A model generated the notes under the pieces. The model saw nothing but the letters and a program-made list of their open reading frames with translations, was not told the DNA's origin and did no database searches. Positions 16,761 through 24,731 of a DNA stretch of 64,000 bases are shown here, in pieces. The stretch lies in assembly GCA_947496605.1 (NCBI GenBank), contig CANMDF010000003.1:310001-374000 (forward strand), given 5' to 3'. How positions within the stretch are numbered: the first letter of the stretch is position 1; every line of letters begins with the position of its first letter. The stretch comes from an uncultured Paracoccaceae bacterium (lineage in GTDB: Bacteria; Pseudomonadota; Alphaproteobacteria; Rhodobacterales; Rhodobacteraceae). The translations under genes were made by a program, and so were the position numbers.

Positions 16761-18404
16761 ATGCTAGAAAGAGAAGCGACCATATCGCAGACACGCGACA
16801 GGTTTCATTGGGTCATCCCCGATGACTACAATGTTGGCGTCGACGTTTGCGATAAACATGCAGAAACCACACCGACAAACTGCGCGATCATCGATATTGA
16901 TGCGGATGGCCACGCGTCAGAATACAGCTTCCAAGCCCTCAAAGATGCGTCAAACAGGTTGGCGAATGCACTGTCGGACACCACAACTACCGGCGACCGT
17001 GTTGCGGTTCTATTGCCCCAAAGCTTTGAAACCGCTGTCGCGCATGTGGCCATCACAAAGATGGGATGCATTTCCTTGCCGCTCTTCACGCTCTTCGGCC
17101 CAGAGGCTTTGCTTCACAGGCTGCGCGATTCCGGGGCAAGCACGGTGATCACAAATGCTCATGGTGCCAGCGTGATTGCCGATCTGCGGACCCAACTCCC
17201 CGGCCTTGTCCGCGTGCTCTGTGTGGATGGCGCGATTGATGAAGCACAAGACTATCACGCCGTTTGCGCTGAACAGGCGTCAGATTTCACCCCACATCCA
17301 ACCAAAGCAGATGACCCGGCGATCTTGATCTACACATCAGGCACAACAGGCGCGCCCAAGGGTGCGCTGCACGCACATCGCGTTCTGTTGGGGCACTTGC
17401 CCGGCGTTGAGATGAGCCATGATTTCTTTCCACAACCCGGTGATAAAATTTGGACGCCCGCAGATTGGGCTTGGATCGGCGGATTGCTGGATGTGCTACT
17501 GCCCGCACTGCATCACGGCGTTCCTGTTGTCGCTTGTCGGTTCCGAAAATTCACAGCTAAAGCCGCCTTTGATCTGATCCGCAATCATGGCATCCAGAAC
17601 GCGTTTCTCCCACCAACTGCACTTAAACTAATGCGATTGGACACGCCCGACACACTCGTTCCTATGCGCTCGGTCGCAAGCGGTGGTGAAACTTTGGGAA
17701 AAGAGCTGATCGCGTGGGGCCAACAGGTGTTTGGCACGACGATCAATGAATTCTACGGCCAGACGGAATGCAACATGATCGTGTCGTCCTGTGCCGCATT
17801 GGAGCCAGCTGAGCCGGGGGTCATGGGTTTCGCAGTGCCGGGCCACCGTATCGATGTTATCGACGATGAAAATGGTACGTTCTGCGGCATCGACCAAGAA
17901 GGTAGCATTGCCGTACGCGCACCCGATCCTGTCATGTTTCTGCGATACTGGAACAACCCCGATGCCACGGCGCAAAAATTCATCAAGGTAGACGGACAAG
18001 ACTGGCTGCTGACGGGTGACAAAGGCTGCAAGACACCCACTGGCCGCATCCAATTCATCGGACGCGATGATGATATTATCAGCTCGGGTGGTTACCGCAT
18101 TGGACCTGCCGAGATTGAGGATTGCTTACTGACACATCCGGCGGTGCAATTGGCTGGTGTTGTTGGCAAACCTGACGCAATTCGGGGCTCGATTGTGGCG
18201 GCTTATATTCAGCTGGCATCTGGCTTTGACGGCTCTGACAATCTCGCTAATGAGATCGCCGAGCACGTAAAGTCGAGGCTGGCCGCCTATGAATTCCCGC
18301 GCGTTGTGCGTTTCATTGACGATATGCCAATGACCACAACAGGTAAGATTATCCGCGCCGATTTACGTGCGCGTGCTGAAAAGGAAGCCGAAGATGAGCA
18401 ATGA
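16761..18404 (+). CDS. AMP-binding acyl-CoA synthetase
   Basis: A 547-aa member of the ANL adenylating superfamily that activates a carboxylic acid to its CoA thioester. Motifs in order: P-loop-like ILIYTSGTTGAPKGALHAH (~190), FYGQTECN (~330), WLLTGDKGCK (~410), FIGRDDDIISSGGYRIGPAEIE (A8 hinge, ~430) and TTGKIIRADLR with the catalytic Lys near the C-terminus. The overall pattern suggests a medium-chain or acetyl-CoA-synthetase-like enzyme; substrate cannot be fixed. ATG 16761 gives the usual N-terminus for the family; no clear Shine-Dalgarno. An enoyl-CoA hydratase gene overlaps its end, so the two probably belong to one catabolic route. Confidence 0.92.
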   Translation: MLEREATISQTRDRFHWVIPDDYNVGVDVCDKHAETTPTNCAIIDIDADGHASEYSFQALKDASNRLANALSDTTTTGDRVAVLLPQSFETAVAHVAITKMGCISLPLFTLFGPEALLHRLRDSGASTVITNAHGASVIADLRTQLPGLVRVLCVDGAIDEAQDYHAVCAEQASDFTPHPTKADDPAILIYTSGTTGAPKGALHAHRVLLGHLPGVEMSHDFFPQPGDKIWTPADWAWIGGLLDVLLPALHHGVPVVACRFRKFTAKAAFDLIRNHGIQNAFLPPTALKLMRLDTPDTLVPMRSVASGGETLGKELIAWGQQVFGTTINEFYGQTECNMIVSSCAALEPAEPGVMGFAVPGHRIDVIDDENGTFCGIDQEGSIAVRAPDPVMFLRYWNNPDATAQKFIKVDGQDWLLTGDKGCKTPTGRIQFIGRDDDIISSGGYRIGPAEIEDCLLTHPAVQLAGVVGKPDAIRGSIVAAYIQLASGFDGSDNLANEIAEHVKSRLAAYEFPRVVRFIDDMPMTTTGKIIRADLRARAEKEAEDEQ

Positions 18405-19167
18405 AGTCGTCCTTTACCATGCCGAAAACGGTGTCGCGACAGTCACGCTGAACCGCCCTGATCAGCGCAACGCGATCAACCCAAAGGCCTGTGACGCGAT
18501 CCGCAGCGCTTTTGATAGGGTGGAAGAAGACCCAGATGTGCACATCGCCATTCTAACCGGGGCAGGAACCCTGTTTTGTGCCGGGATGGACCTTAAGGCA
18601 TTCGCAGGCGGCGCCGGTGATACAATCCTATTTGGCAAATATGGCTTTGGTGGTTTCGTCAAACGCCCACGTACAAAACCCGTGATTGCCGCTGTTGAGG
18701 GTGCAGCCCTTGCAGGTGGTTTTGAGATGATGCTGGCCTGCGACATGGTTGTCGCTGGAACGTCTGCCCAGTTTGCTTTGCCAGAGGTCCGCATCGGCCT
18801 GATCCCCGGCGCAGGTGGCGCTGTGCGGTTGCCTGTCTCTATTCCGCGTGTGCGCGCCAATGAAATCCTGCTGACAGGCAAACCCTTTGGCGCGAAAGAC
18901 GCCGCAGATTGGGGTGTCATCAATCAGGTGACTGCCGATGGAGATGCATTAAGCACAGCGCAGACAATCGCCAGTGACATCGCGTCAAATGCACCACTTG
19001 CCGTGCGGCACACGCTTGCGATTGCAAACCAAGCACATGCGGAAAATGACGCAGCGCATTGGCCCCAGAATAACAAAATCATTATGGAAATCGGACAAAC
19101 TGCGGATGCCGCCGAGGGCGCACGCGCCTTCATTGAAAAGCGCAAACCGGTCTGGCAAGGCAAGTAA
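18394..19167 (+). CDS. Enoyl-CoA hydratase/isomerase family protein
   Basis: A 257-aa crotonase-fold protein. Seen: VATVTLNRPDQRNAINPKA at the N-terminus, the oxyanion-hole segments CAGMDLKAF and AVEGAALAGGFEMMLACDM, and ALPEVRIGLIPGAGGAVRLP with the catalytic-Glu region of hydratases. The ATG lies 11 bases inside the end of the acyl-CoA synthetase gene and has AAGGAAG as Shine-Dalgarno. It probably hydrates the unsaturated acyl-CoA formed downstream of that synthetase, although crotonases also perform other reactions. No acyl-CoA dehydrogenase gene is nearby. Confidence 0.92.
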   Translation: MSNEVVLYHAENGVATVTLNRPDQRNAINPKACDAIRSAFDRVEEDPDVHIAILTGAGTLFCAGMDLKAFAGGAGDTILFGKYGFGGFVKRPRTKPVIAAVEGAALAGGFEMMLACDMVVAGTSAQFALPEVRIGLIPGAGGAVRLPVSIPRVRANEILLTGKPFGAKDAADWGVINQVTADGDALSTAQTIASDIASNAPLAVRHTLAIANQAHAENDAAHWPQNNKIIMEIGQTADAAEGARAFIEKRKPVWQGK

Positions 19168-19229
19168 AACGAGGCCCCGATTGACATACACTCTCAGGCT
19201 GCAAAGATGCCGAGAGGGGGAGTATCAAA

Positions 19230-20870
19230 ATGCAAAGTGATGTCGTTATCATCGGTGCAGGTTTGGCCGGTCTCGTTGCCGCAAACGAGCTGGTCTCGTG
19301 CGGCAAAACCGTGACGATTCTTGATCAAGAAGGCCGCCAGAACCTGGGCGGTCAGGCGTTTTGGTCGCTGGGTGGCCTGTTGATGATCGACACACCCGAA
19401 CAACGGCGGCTGAAGGTCAAAGACAATCTGGCATTGGCAACAAATGACTGGATGGGCTCAGCCCAGTTCGACCGCACCGAAGATCATTGGCCACGTGAAT
19501 GGGCGCATGCCTATCTGGATTTTGCGGCTGGTGAAATGCGGCCTTGGCTATATGAATTGGGCATGCGCTGGTTTCCCGTTGTGGGCTGGGCCGAACGCGG
19601 CGGCAGCTTTGCCAATGGTCACGGGAATTCTTTACCACGGTTCCATATCACATGGGGCACCGGACCCGGCGTTTTGCGCCCCTTTGAGCAAAGGGTTCTC
19701 GACGCTGAAAAGCAAGGCAAAGTCACTTTTGGTTTCCGTCACCGGGTCACCGGGTTTGACATCACAAACGGAAAAGTTGCTGGGATCACTGGCGACATCC
19801 TTGCACCTGATGACGCGGTACGCGGTGCAGCGACCAATCGCGATGTGATAGACACTTTCGATATCCGTGCCGATCAAGTGATTGTCACCTCAGGCGGCAT
19901 TGGCGGCAATTTTGATCTTGTTCGGCGCAACTGGGATGCTTCCAAATCGGGTCCATTGCCTGCCAAATTGGTGTCGGGCGTCCCCGAACATGTCGACGGT
20001 CTCTTGCTGGATATTGTGAAAGATGCAGGTGCTGAGCTGATCAACACCGACCGCATGTGGCACTACACAGAAGGCGTGCAAAACTGGGATCCGATCTGGC
20101 CGCATCACGGCATCCGTATTTTGCCGGGACCGTCTTCGATGTGGTTCGATGCCACTGGTGACAGACTGCCTGCACCCTGCATGCCCGGCTTTGACACGAT
20201 GTCGACATTGCATGAAATCTGCCGTCGCGGGCATGATCATACGTGGTTTGTGCTGACCCAAAAGATCATCGAGAAAGAATTCGCGCTGTCAGGATCAGAG
20301 CAAAATTTCGATCTGACCGAGGGTGGTTGGAAAGACGTCCTAAAAGCGCGGCTTGGCAAAGGGGCAACCCCTGCAGTTGAGGCGTTCAAAGAGAAGGGCG
20401 CGGATTTCGTCGTCGCGAATGATTTTGACACTTTGGTCGCCGGAATGAACAGGCTGGGCGGCAATATGATTGATGGCACAAAATTACGCGCACAGATCGA
20501 AGCCCGCGATGCTCAGATCGACAACCCTTTCACCAAAGACGCACAGGTTTCGGCTATTCATACCGCTCGCAATTACCTGGGCGACAAACTGATCCGGACA
20601 GCCAAACCGCACAAGATTCTGGATCAGAGTAACGGGCCATTGATTGCAGTGAAGTTGCATGTGGTCACGCGCAAGACACTGGGTGGAATTCACACCGATC
20701 TGGATGGCAAGGTCTTTGCGCCAAATGGGCAAACCTTAGATGGGCTCTATGCGGCAGGCGAAGCTGCTGGGTTTGGGGGCGGAGGCTACCACGGAAACAA
20801 CGCACTGGAAGGTACGTTCCTGGGGGGATGTATACACTCAGGTCGGCGGGCTGGACGCGCCGCAGGATAG
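19230..20870 (+). CDS. FAD-binding dehydrogenase (fumarate reductase/ketosteroid dehydrogenase-type flavoprotein)
   Basis: A 546-aa flavoprotein. The N-terminal Rossmann motif VVIIGAGLAGLVAANEL binds FAD. NLGGQAFWSLGGL and the C-terminal LDGLYAAGEAAGFGGGGYHG and ALEGTFLGGCIHSGRRAG are the FAD-closing motifs of the FAD_binding_2 family (fumarate reductase, 3-ketosteroid-delta1-dehydrogenase and relatives). Large insertions rich in Trp (GMRWFPVVGWAERGG) set it in the subgroup usually annotated only as FAD-binding dehydrogenase. Substrate unknown. A GAGAGGGGGAG stretch just upstream provides a strong ribosome-binding site. It may belong to the preceding acyl-CoA genes but is separated from them by 62 bases. 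Confidence 0.88.
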   Translation: MQSDVVIIGAGLAGLVAANELVSCGKTVTILDQEGRQNLGGQAFWSLGGLLMIDTPEQRRLKVKDNLALATNDWMGSAQFDRTEDHWPREWAHAYLDFAAGEMRPWLYELGMRWFPVVGWAERGGSFANGHGNSLPRFHITWGTGPGVLRPFEQRVLDAEKQGKVTFGFRHRVTGFDITNGKVAGITGDILAPDDAVRGAATNRDVIDTFDIRADQVIVTSGGIGGNFDLVRRNWDASKSGPLPAKLVSGVPEHVDGLLLDIVKDAGAELINTDRMWHYTEGVQNWDPIWPHHGIRILPGPSSMWFDATGDRLPAPCMPGFDTMSTLHEICRRGHDHTWFVLTQKIIEKEFALSGSEQNFDLTEGGWKDVLKARLGKGATPAVEAFKEKGADFVVANDFDTLVAGMNRLGGNMIDGTKLRAQIEARDAQIDNPFTKDAQVSAIHTARNYLGDKLIRTAKPHKILDQSNGPLIAVKLHVVTRKTLGGIHTDLDGKVFAPNGQTLDGLYAAGEAAGFGGGGYHGNNALEGTFLGGCIHSGRRAGRAAG

Positions 20871-20928
20871 CGCGAAGCGACCGGTAGGCTGCAAGGCTAT
20901 TTGCCCAATTCTAGAGTATTTTTCTGGT

Positions 20929-20946
20929 CTGTGCTGATACGCACAG
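20929..20946. promoter_or_regulatory. CRP-like palindrome upstream of the 326-aa gene
   Basis: CTGTGC and GCACAG are perfect inverted arms around TGATAC, giving TGTGC-N6-GCACA. This has the half-site spacing of the CRP consensus TGTGA-N6-TCACA. It lies 66 bases before ATG 21013 and about 1.3 kb before a Crp/Fnr gene. A role is inferred, not shown. Confidence 0.35.
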
Positions 20947-21012
20947 TGCGCGAGTTCTTGCAGGATTAGATTTCGAAGTCGTCATCACCAGCAAGACCTC
21001 AAAGGATCTCCC

Positions 21013-21993
21013 ATGTCCGATCGCGCCCCTATTATATCCTCCCGTAGCGACGTCGATTGGTGCTGGTATTTGCGCAATCATGGTCCACAAGGTGAAAAAC
21101 TGGAACGGGCCCTGCATGACATTGGCGTCCTGCAACCCGGCGGATGGGCCCCTTGGCAAGACAGCGTGATGACCGATACAGGCGCACCGACCGAGGTTTT
21201 CTTTTCAGCTGATCAAACGACCATGTCACTCTGCACTGAGGTTGATGATCCTGCCAAAGACCCCAGCACACGCATGGCGACTGTATGCGAAAAGATCGTT
21301 CAGCTGGGCGGTGCGCTTCCACCTTCTGCTCTGCGTGATGTGATTAGCGCCGCACAATCTGGCGCAGAATTGCGTTATGGTGCGTGGCTGGGACTTCATC
21401 AGACACAACATTCTTTGGGTCTGACGATGCTGGCTGAAATCCCAACGGATGCGTCAGATCTCGCAGGATTGCTGATTCCAACACAGCTTTCATCTTTGCT
21501 GTCTGCACTCGGGGATACCGTTTGGTTGAACAAGATTGGCTATCGCACGGATACCGACGAAACCACCTTGTACTTTGAAACACAGCGCACACCCGATGAA
21601 GTTGTCTTACAGCTTTGTGATGTCGCCAAAACTTCGCCAGAACCATTGTTGCGTGACATTATTGATATGTTGGATACGGGTTCCCTGAACGCCCAATTGC
21701 CCAAGACTTTTGGCTTTAGTTTTCGTTTCACCCCCAATGCTTCGATACCCACGCTCACACTCTATGTTGACGCAAAGTCATTCTTCGAAACCGATGATGT
21801 GATCGCAAACCGTGTCCGCGCATTTCCCGGCGAACATGTGGCCAGTTACACTGCCCTCGCAGAACAGCTTTTGCCTGCACCAAACGGTCTAACACATCAC
21901 GGCAAAATCGGTCTTGAGGCCCGAGGTGACAATTGGCCGCTGCTTTCGATCGGTGTTGCAGCGCCCTGGATTTGTCCTTTTGAGTCTGCCTGA
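21013..21993 (+). CDS. Orphan hypothetical protein
   Basis: A 326-aa soluble protein that I do not recognise. AAAGGATC precedes the ATG. The sequence has no signal peptide or membrane segment. It shows several beta-strand-pair segments, each followed by helices: TEVFFSADQTTMSLCTEV, AWLGLHQTQHSLGLTMLAE, DETTLYFETQ, FGFSFRFTPNASIPTLTLYV and KIGLEARGDNWPLLSIGV. Repeated beta-beta-alpha units of this kind occur in the ABBA prenyltransferase barrel, but no diagnostic residues were identified, so this is a weak structural guess. It stands alone between the FAD dehydrogenase and the Crp/Fnr gene, with a CRP-like palindrome upstream. Confidence 0.8.
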   Translation: MSDRAPIISSRSDVDWCWYLRNHGPQGEKLERALHDIGVLQPGGWAPWQDSVMTDTGAPTEVFFSADQTTMSLCTEVDDPAKDPSTRMATVCEKIVQLGGALPPSALRDVISAAQSGAELRYGAWLGLHQTQHSLGLTMLAEIPTDASDLAGLLIPTQLSSLLSALGDTVWLNKIGYRTDTDETTLYFETQRTPDEVVLQLCDVAKTSPEPLLRDIIDMLDTGSLNAQLPKTFGFSFRFTPNASIPTLTLYVDAKSFFETDDVIANRVRAFPGEHVASYTALAEQLLPAPNGLTHHGKIGLEARGDNWPLLSIGVAAPWICPFESA

Positions 21994-22043
21994 TAAGGGA
22001 TTCATCTCTAATTTCATCACTTAGACAAACGCGCATTCCGGGC

Positions 22044-22071
22044 TTGGATACAGCGCGAACACGCATATAGT
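22044..22071 (+). promoter_or_regulatory. Candidate sigma-70-type promoter for the Crp/Fnr unit
   Basis: TTGGAT (-35 like, 22044-22049) and TATAGT (-10 like, 22066-22071) are separated by 16 bases, and lie 28 bases before the ATG of the 43-codon leader ORF. Match to consensus is moderate. Confidence 0.35.
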
Positions 22072-22099
22072 GTGCTCTTGAGGGGTACAGGTAACTTTT

Positions 22100-22231
22100 A
22101 TGCGCGTTATGATTTCTGGCGATCCGTTTGATTTAGCTTGCGCATCAGCGCGAGACACGCCCTTATTTTTGCACGACAGAGCTCACTCATCTGACATCGG
22201 ATGCGACCCAACCGGGGCATTTGCAAGCTGA
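22100..22231 (+). CDS. 43-codon leader ORF coupled to the Crp/Fnr gene
   Basis: An ORF beginning MRVMISGDPFDLACASARDT and ending TGAFAS (43 aa). Its TGA overlaps the ATG of the Crp/Fnr gene in a TGATG junction, the geometry used elsewhere in this window for translational coupling. ACAGGTAA upstream is a plausible weak Shine-Dalgarno. The peptide has two Cys and no membrane segment, and I recognise no family. It may be a short protein or a regulatory leader ORF controlling synthesis of the regulator; it could also be fortuitous. Confidence 0.4.
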   Translation: MRVMISGDPFDLACASARDTPLFLHDRAHSSDIGCDPTGAFAS

Positions 22232-22911
22232 TGACACCGGAAAAACTCCTCAGTTATGACCTCCCGCTCTTTGATGGCGTGCAGGCGACCGATCTAGCTG
22301 GCATCCCACTTGCATTCAGCGAACAATCGTTGGTTCCATGGGAGACTATTTTCGATCAGGAAGATCATTCTTATGATTTGTACTTTCTGCTATCAGGGTC
22401 TTTGCTTGCGGTGTTTTGGACAACGCAGGGGCGTGAGATTGTATTTTCGCGGTTCCCGGTGGGCGAATATTTCGGCGAACTGGCTGCCTTTGACAGCACG
22501 CCCAGATCACTCGCAGTTGTCGCAAAAACAAACGCAACTGTGCTGTCAGTCAAGCGCCAAACATTCCTGCAATTATTTCACGAAGTCCCGATTATCCGCG
22601 AACGGATCACCAATAATCTGGTTGCGCGCATCCGTACCCTGACAAGGCGCAACATGGAAATGACGACCTTGACGGTCGAACAACGTGTCGAAAAGTATTT
22701 ACTCAGGCTTGCAGCTGAGCACGGCAATATGGCGCGAGGGACGATCATTGAGAACGCGCCGACGCATGCCGAAATCGCAAATTCGATTGGGGCGAACCGC
22801 GAAATGGTCAGTCGGACGATCAGTAAGCTGACTAAACAGGGCGTCATCAAGTCGGCTCGCCAAAAGATAGAAATCCTTGATCCAGAAGCACTTTCTGATG
22901 GCATCGCCTAA
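22231..22911 (+). CDS. Crp/Fnr-family transcriptional regulator
   Basis: A 226-aa regulator with an N-terminal cyclic-nucleotide-binding-like domain. The segment VGEYFGELAAFDSTPRSLAV (Glu83, Arg92, Ser93) matches the phosphate-binding cassette of cAMP-responsive CRP proteins, so cAMP binding is likely. A dimerisation helix follows, then a winged helix-turn-helix (PTHAEIANSIGANREMVSRT) at about 165-190. No N-terminal Cys cluster for an FNR-type iron-sulfur cluster is present. I place the start at ATG 22231, coupled to the leader ORF; a start at 22201 would add ten residues. A CRP-like palindrome lies near 20.93 kb. Confidence 0.9.
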   Translation: MTPEKLLSYDLPLFDGVQATDLAGIPLAFSEQSLVPWETIFDQEDHSYDLYFLLSGSLLAVFWTTQGREIVFSRFPVGEYFGELAAFDSTPRSLAVVAKTNATVLSVKRQTFLQLFHEVPIIRERITNNLVARIRTLTRRNMEMTTLTVEQRVEKYLLRLAAEHGNMARGTIIENAPTHAEIANSIGANREMVSRTISKLTKQGVIKSARQKIEILDPEALSDGIA

Positions 22912-22961
22912 ATTTAATCTCATTTTAATTTGTTTCGTCAAAACTCGGCCATGATCTGCGA

Positions 22962-22976
22962 TTAATGCTAAGTTAA
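22962..22976. promoter_or_regulatory. CtrA-like box TTAA-N7-TTAA
   Basis: TTAA TGCTAAG TTAA exactly fits the full CtrA recognition spacing known in alphaproteobacteria. It sits 21 bases upstream of the ATG of the 29-aa ORF in a very AT-rich leader. Such a motif can occur by chance in AT-rich DNA. Confidence 0.4.
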
Positions 22977-22997
22977 TAATAATTTTGAGGTGAGCAA

Positions 22998-23087
22998 ATG
23001 GTGCGTATTTTTGGTGTTCTTGGTGGTGAAGTCACCATGATGCTGGCTGGCGGCTTGGCCGGTTTGGTTTATCTGTTAGTCAGCTAA
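22998..23087 (+). CDS. 29-aa single-span membrane peptide
   Basis: A very short ORF: MVRIFGVLGGEVTMMLAGG followed by LAGLVYLLVS and TAA. GAGGTGAG with optimal spacing is a strong Shine-Dalgarno. Residues from about 12 to 28 are hydrophobic enough for one membrane span, with a short charged N-terminus. No family is recognised. It lies 86 bases downstream of the Crp/Fnr gene behind an AT-rich leader holding a CtrA-like box, so it may have its own promoter. The strong ribosome-binding site and clean hydrophobic composition argue that it is translated. Confidence 0.45.
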   Translation: MVRIFGVLGGEVTMMLAGGLAGLVYLLVS

Positions 23088-23175
23088 GATCATAAACCAG
23101 CGCAGCGATGGCTGCTCATTGGATGAGGTATCGCAGACGTCACGATACCGCCCAAAACCAACTTTCGTGAAATTT

Positions 23176-23202
23176 CCCTTGGGTCAAATGCAACCCTTGG
23201 GT
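23176..23202. repeat. Direct repeat of palindromic CCCTTGGGT
   Basis: CCCTTGGGT occurs at 23176-23184 and again at 23194-23202, an 18-base period. Each copy contains the palindrome CCCTTGGG, and the second extends to AACCCTTGGGTT. It lies in the 266-base stretch between the 29-aa ORF and the 104-aa hypothetical gene, which otherwise holds only a short ORF of 11 codons (23243-23278, MTRKALYLRWC, preceded by GGAG). Confidence 0.4.
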
Positions 23203-23353
23203 TAGACCACGCCGGTTCGATCCCGAATCAATGGAGACTGCAATGACAAGAAAGGCCCTATACCTCCGCTGGTGCTAGCCATCCGCATTGCAGTGCTGTT
23301 GCGCCCTCTGCGCGACACAAACCTCTCCAGAAGATTACAGATCGGATACGTCC

Positions 23354-23668
23354 ATGCATCCCCCGTTTTACACGGTCGATCATAAGATCGGCCCCGATAT
23401 ACTTGACTGTTACGACAGCAAACCTGTCGTCAAACACAGCTTGCCCGAACGGTTCACACTGCAACCCAGCGCGATGGGCTGGCCGCCTATGCCGCTTTCT
23501 GCCAGTACATTCTGCGACAATGGTGCGCTGCTCTTGCCCAGTGGTGCTACGTTGCCACCGCAGGCTATTTTGCGGATCACGCCGCCGCCGCAGTGGAGCT
23601 TACGTGACTTCATTGGTCGGCTTCTGATACGGACTGGCCGGCGCATGATCATAGAAAACCGCGTCTGA
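23354..23668 (+). CDS. Hypothetical protein of 104 aa
   Basis: A possible gene with no family I recognise. The protein begins MHPPFYTVDHKIGPDILDCY, is Pro-rich (PPQAILRITPPPQWSL) and ends in a basic stretch (LLIRTGRRMIIENRV). No signal peptide or membrane span is visible. Third codon positions are GC-biased as in neighbouring genes, which supports coding. The ribosome-binding site is weak (GGATACG). An in-frame TTG at 23288 would add a Cys-rich N-terminus (MQCCCALCATQ), which looks less natural. It lies 64 bases before the TraB/GumN gene. It could be lineage-specific or spurious. Confidence 0.4.
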   Translation: MHPPFYTVDHKIGPDILDCYDSKPVVKHSLPERFTLQPSAMGWPPMPLSASTFCDNGALLLPSGATLPPQAILRITPPPQWSLRDFIGRLLIRTGRRMIIENRV

Positions 23669-23732
23669 GGGAATTGACCCTCAGCGCGGAACCCTTACCT
23701 GTATAGCCAACCTGTCTTTCAAAGGATGACCC

Positions 23733-24725
23733 ATGTTCGTTCGTACAGCAGCCCTGCTCTTGTCCTCGCTCGCAGCCCTTCCCGCTGCAGCCGCCTGCGT
23801 CGGAGAAAGCTATCTTGACAGGATGACGCCCCAGCAAGAAGCGCAGCTTTCCGCAGCCGTGGCCGACATGCCCTATGCAGAAGGGCTGATTTGGCGTGCG
23901 ACCAAGGAAGACGCGGCAATCACGGTCATCGGGACAATGCATATTTACGACCCCCGTCTTGACGATTTGCGTGCCGCGTTATCCGAAACCGTCGCAACTG
24001 CTGATTTGGTCATGCTGGAGGCGACACCAGAAGAAGAAGCAAAGCTTCAGCAACTGATTACATCAGAACCGGACCGCCTGTTCATCATGGACGGCCCAAC
24101 ATTGCCTGATCTGCTGGATGAAGACACGTGGCAGATGATTTCGACCGCCGCAACCGAACGGGGCATCCCCGGTTTCATGGCGGCGAAAATGCAGCCCTGG
24201 TACTTGTCCTTGACGCTGGCGGTGCCATCCTGTGCGATGACGGACATGATCGCTGGGATCCGCGGTCTAGATCAGATGATCATCCAAGATGCCGAAGCCG
24301 CAGGCGTACCCATGCAAGCGGTCGAGCCCTACACGACCCTTTTTGACCTGTTCAAAGATGACAGTTTTGATGAGCAGGTCGATATGTTGCGGGTTAGTAT
24401 GCTGGTGCCTGAACTCCAAGAACAAATGTTTGTCGCCATGTTGGATCGCTATTTCGCAGAAGACGTCGGGCGCCTTTGGGAAATGTCGCGTATCGCGATG
24501 TCAGATGTACCAGACCTTGATCCGATCGAGGCCAACGGGATGTTTGATGAGATGGAAGAGTCCTTACTCAACACCCGCAATAGAAACTGGATTCCGGTGA
24601 TCACTGAGGCCACATCAACACATGACGATATCGTCGTTGCTGTCGGCGCAGGCCACTTGATCGGAGAGAGCGGTGTCCTGCAACTGTTGGAAAACGAAGG
24701 TTGGTCGATCGCACGGGTCGAATAA
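23733..24725 (+). CDS. TraB/GumN family secreted protein
   Basis: A 330-aa protein with a signal peptide (MFVRTAALLLSSLAALPAAAA). The TraB/GumN domain is recognised by VIGTMHIYDPRL near the start, a conserved Glu in DLVMLEATPEEE, FMAAKMQPWYLSL in the middle and the closing signature NRNWIPVI and VAVGAGHLIGESGVLQLLE. The family is related to TIKI metalloproteases, and the conserved GTMH and GAGH residues are the proposed metal-site positions; activity in bacteria is poorly known. Expected location is the periplasm. AAAGGATG is the Shine-Dalgarno. It converges with the DUF2161 gene. Confidence 0.9.
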   Translation: MFVRTAALLLSSLAALPAAAACVGESYLDRMTPQQEAQLSAAVADMPYAEGLIWRATKEDAAITVIGTMHIYDPRLDDLRAALSETVATADLVMLEATPEEEAKLQQLITSEPDRLFIMDGPTLPDLLDEDTWQMISTAATERGIPGFMAAKMQPWYLSLTLAVPSCAMTDMIAGIRGLDQMIIQDAEAAGVPMQAVEPYTTLFDLFKDDSFDEQVDMLRVSMLVPELQEQMFVAMLDRYFAEDVGRLWEMSRIAMSDVPDLDPIEANGMFDEMEESLLNTRNRNWIPVITEATSTHDDIVVAVGAGHLIGESGVLQLLENEGWSIARVE

Positions 24726-24731
24726 CCAGCC

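Noticed and set aside
19181-19215. TTGACA promoter before the FAD dehydrogenase
   Set aside because: The -35 box is good but no acceptable -10 hexamer lies 16-18 bases downstream.
23205-23235. tRNA-like T-arm sequence (GGTTCGATCCCG)
   Set aside because: Only about three stem pairs form, and no acceptor, D-arm or anticodon stem of a tRNA can be folded around it.
23410-23652. 80-codon minus-strand ORF opposite the 104-aa hypothetical gene
   Set aside because: No ribosome-binding site, and codon third positions favour the plus-strand reading.
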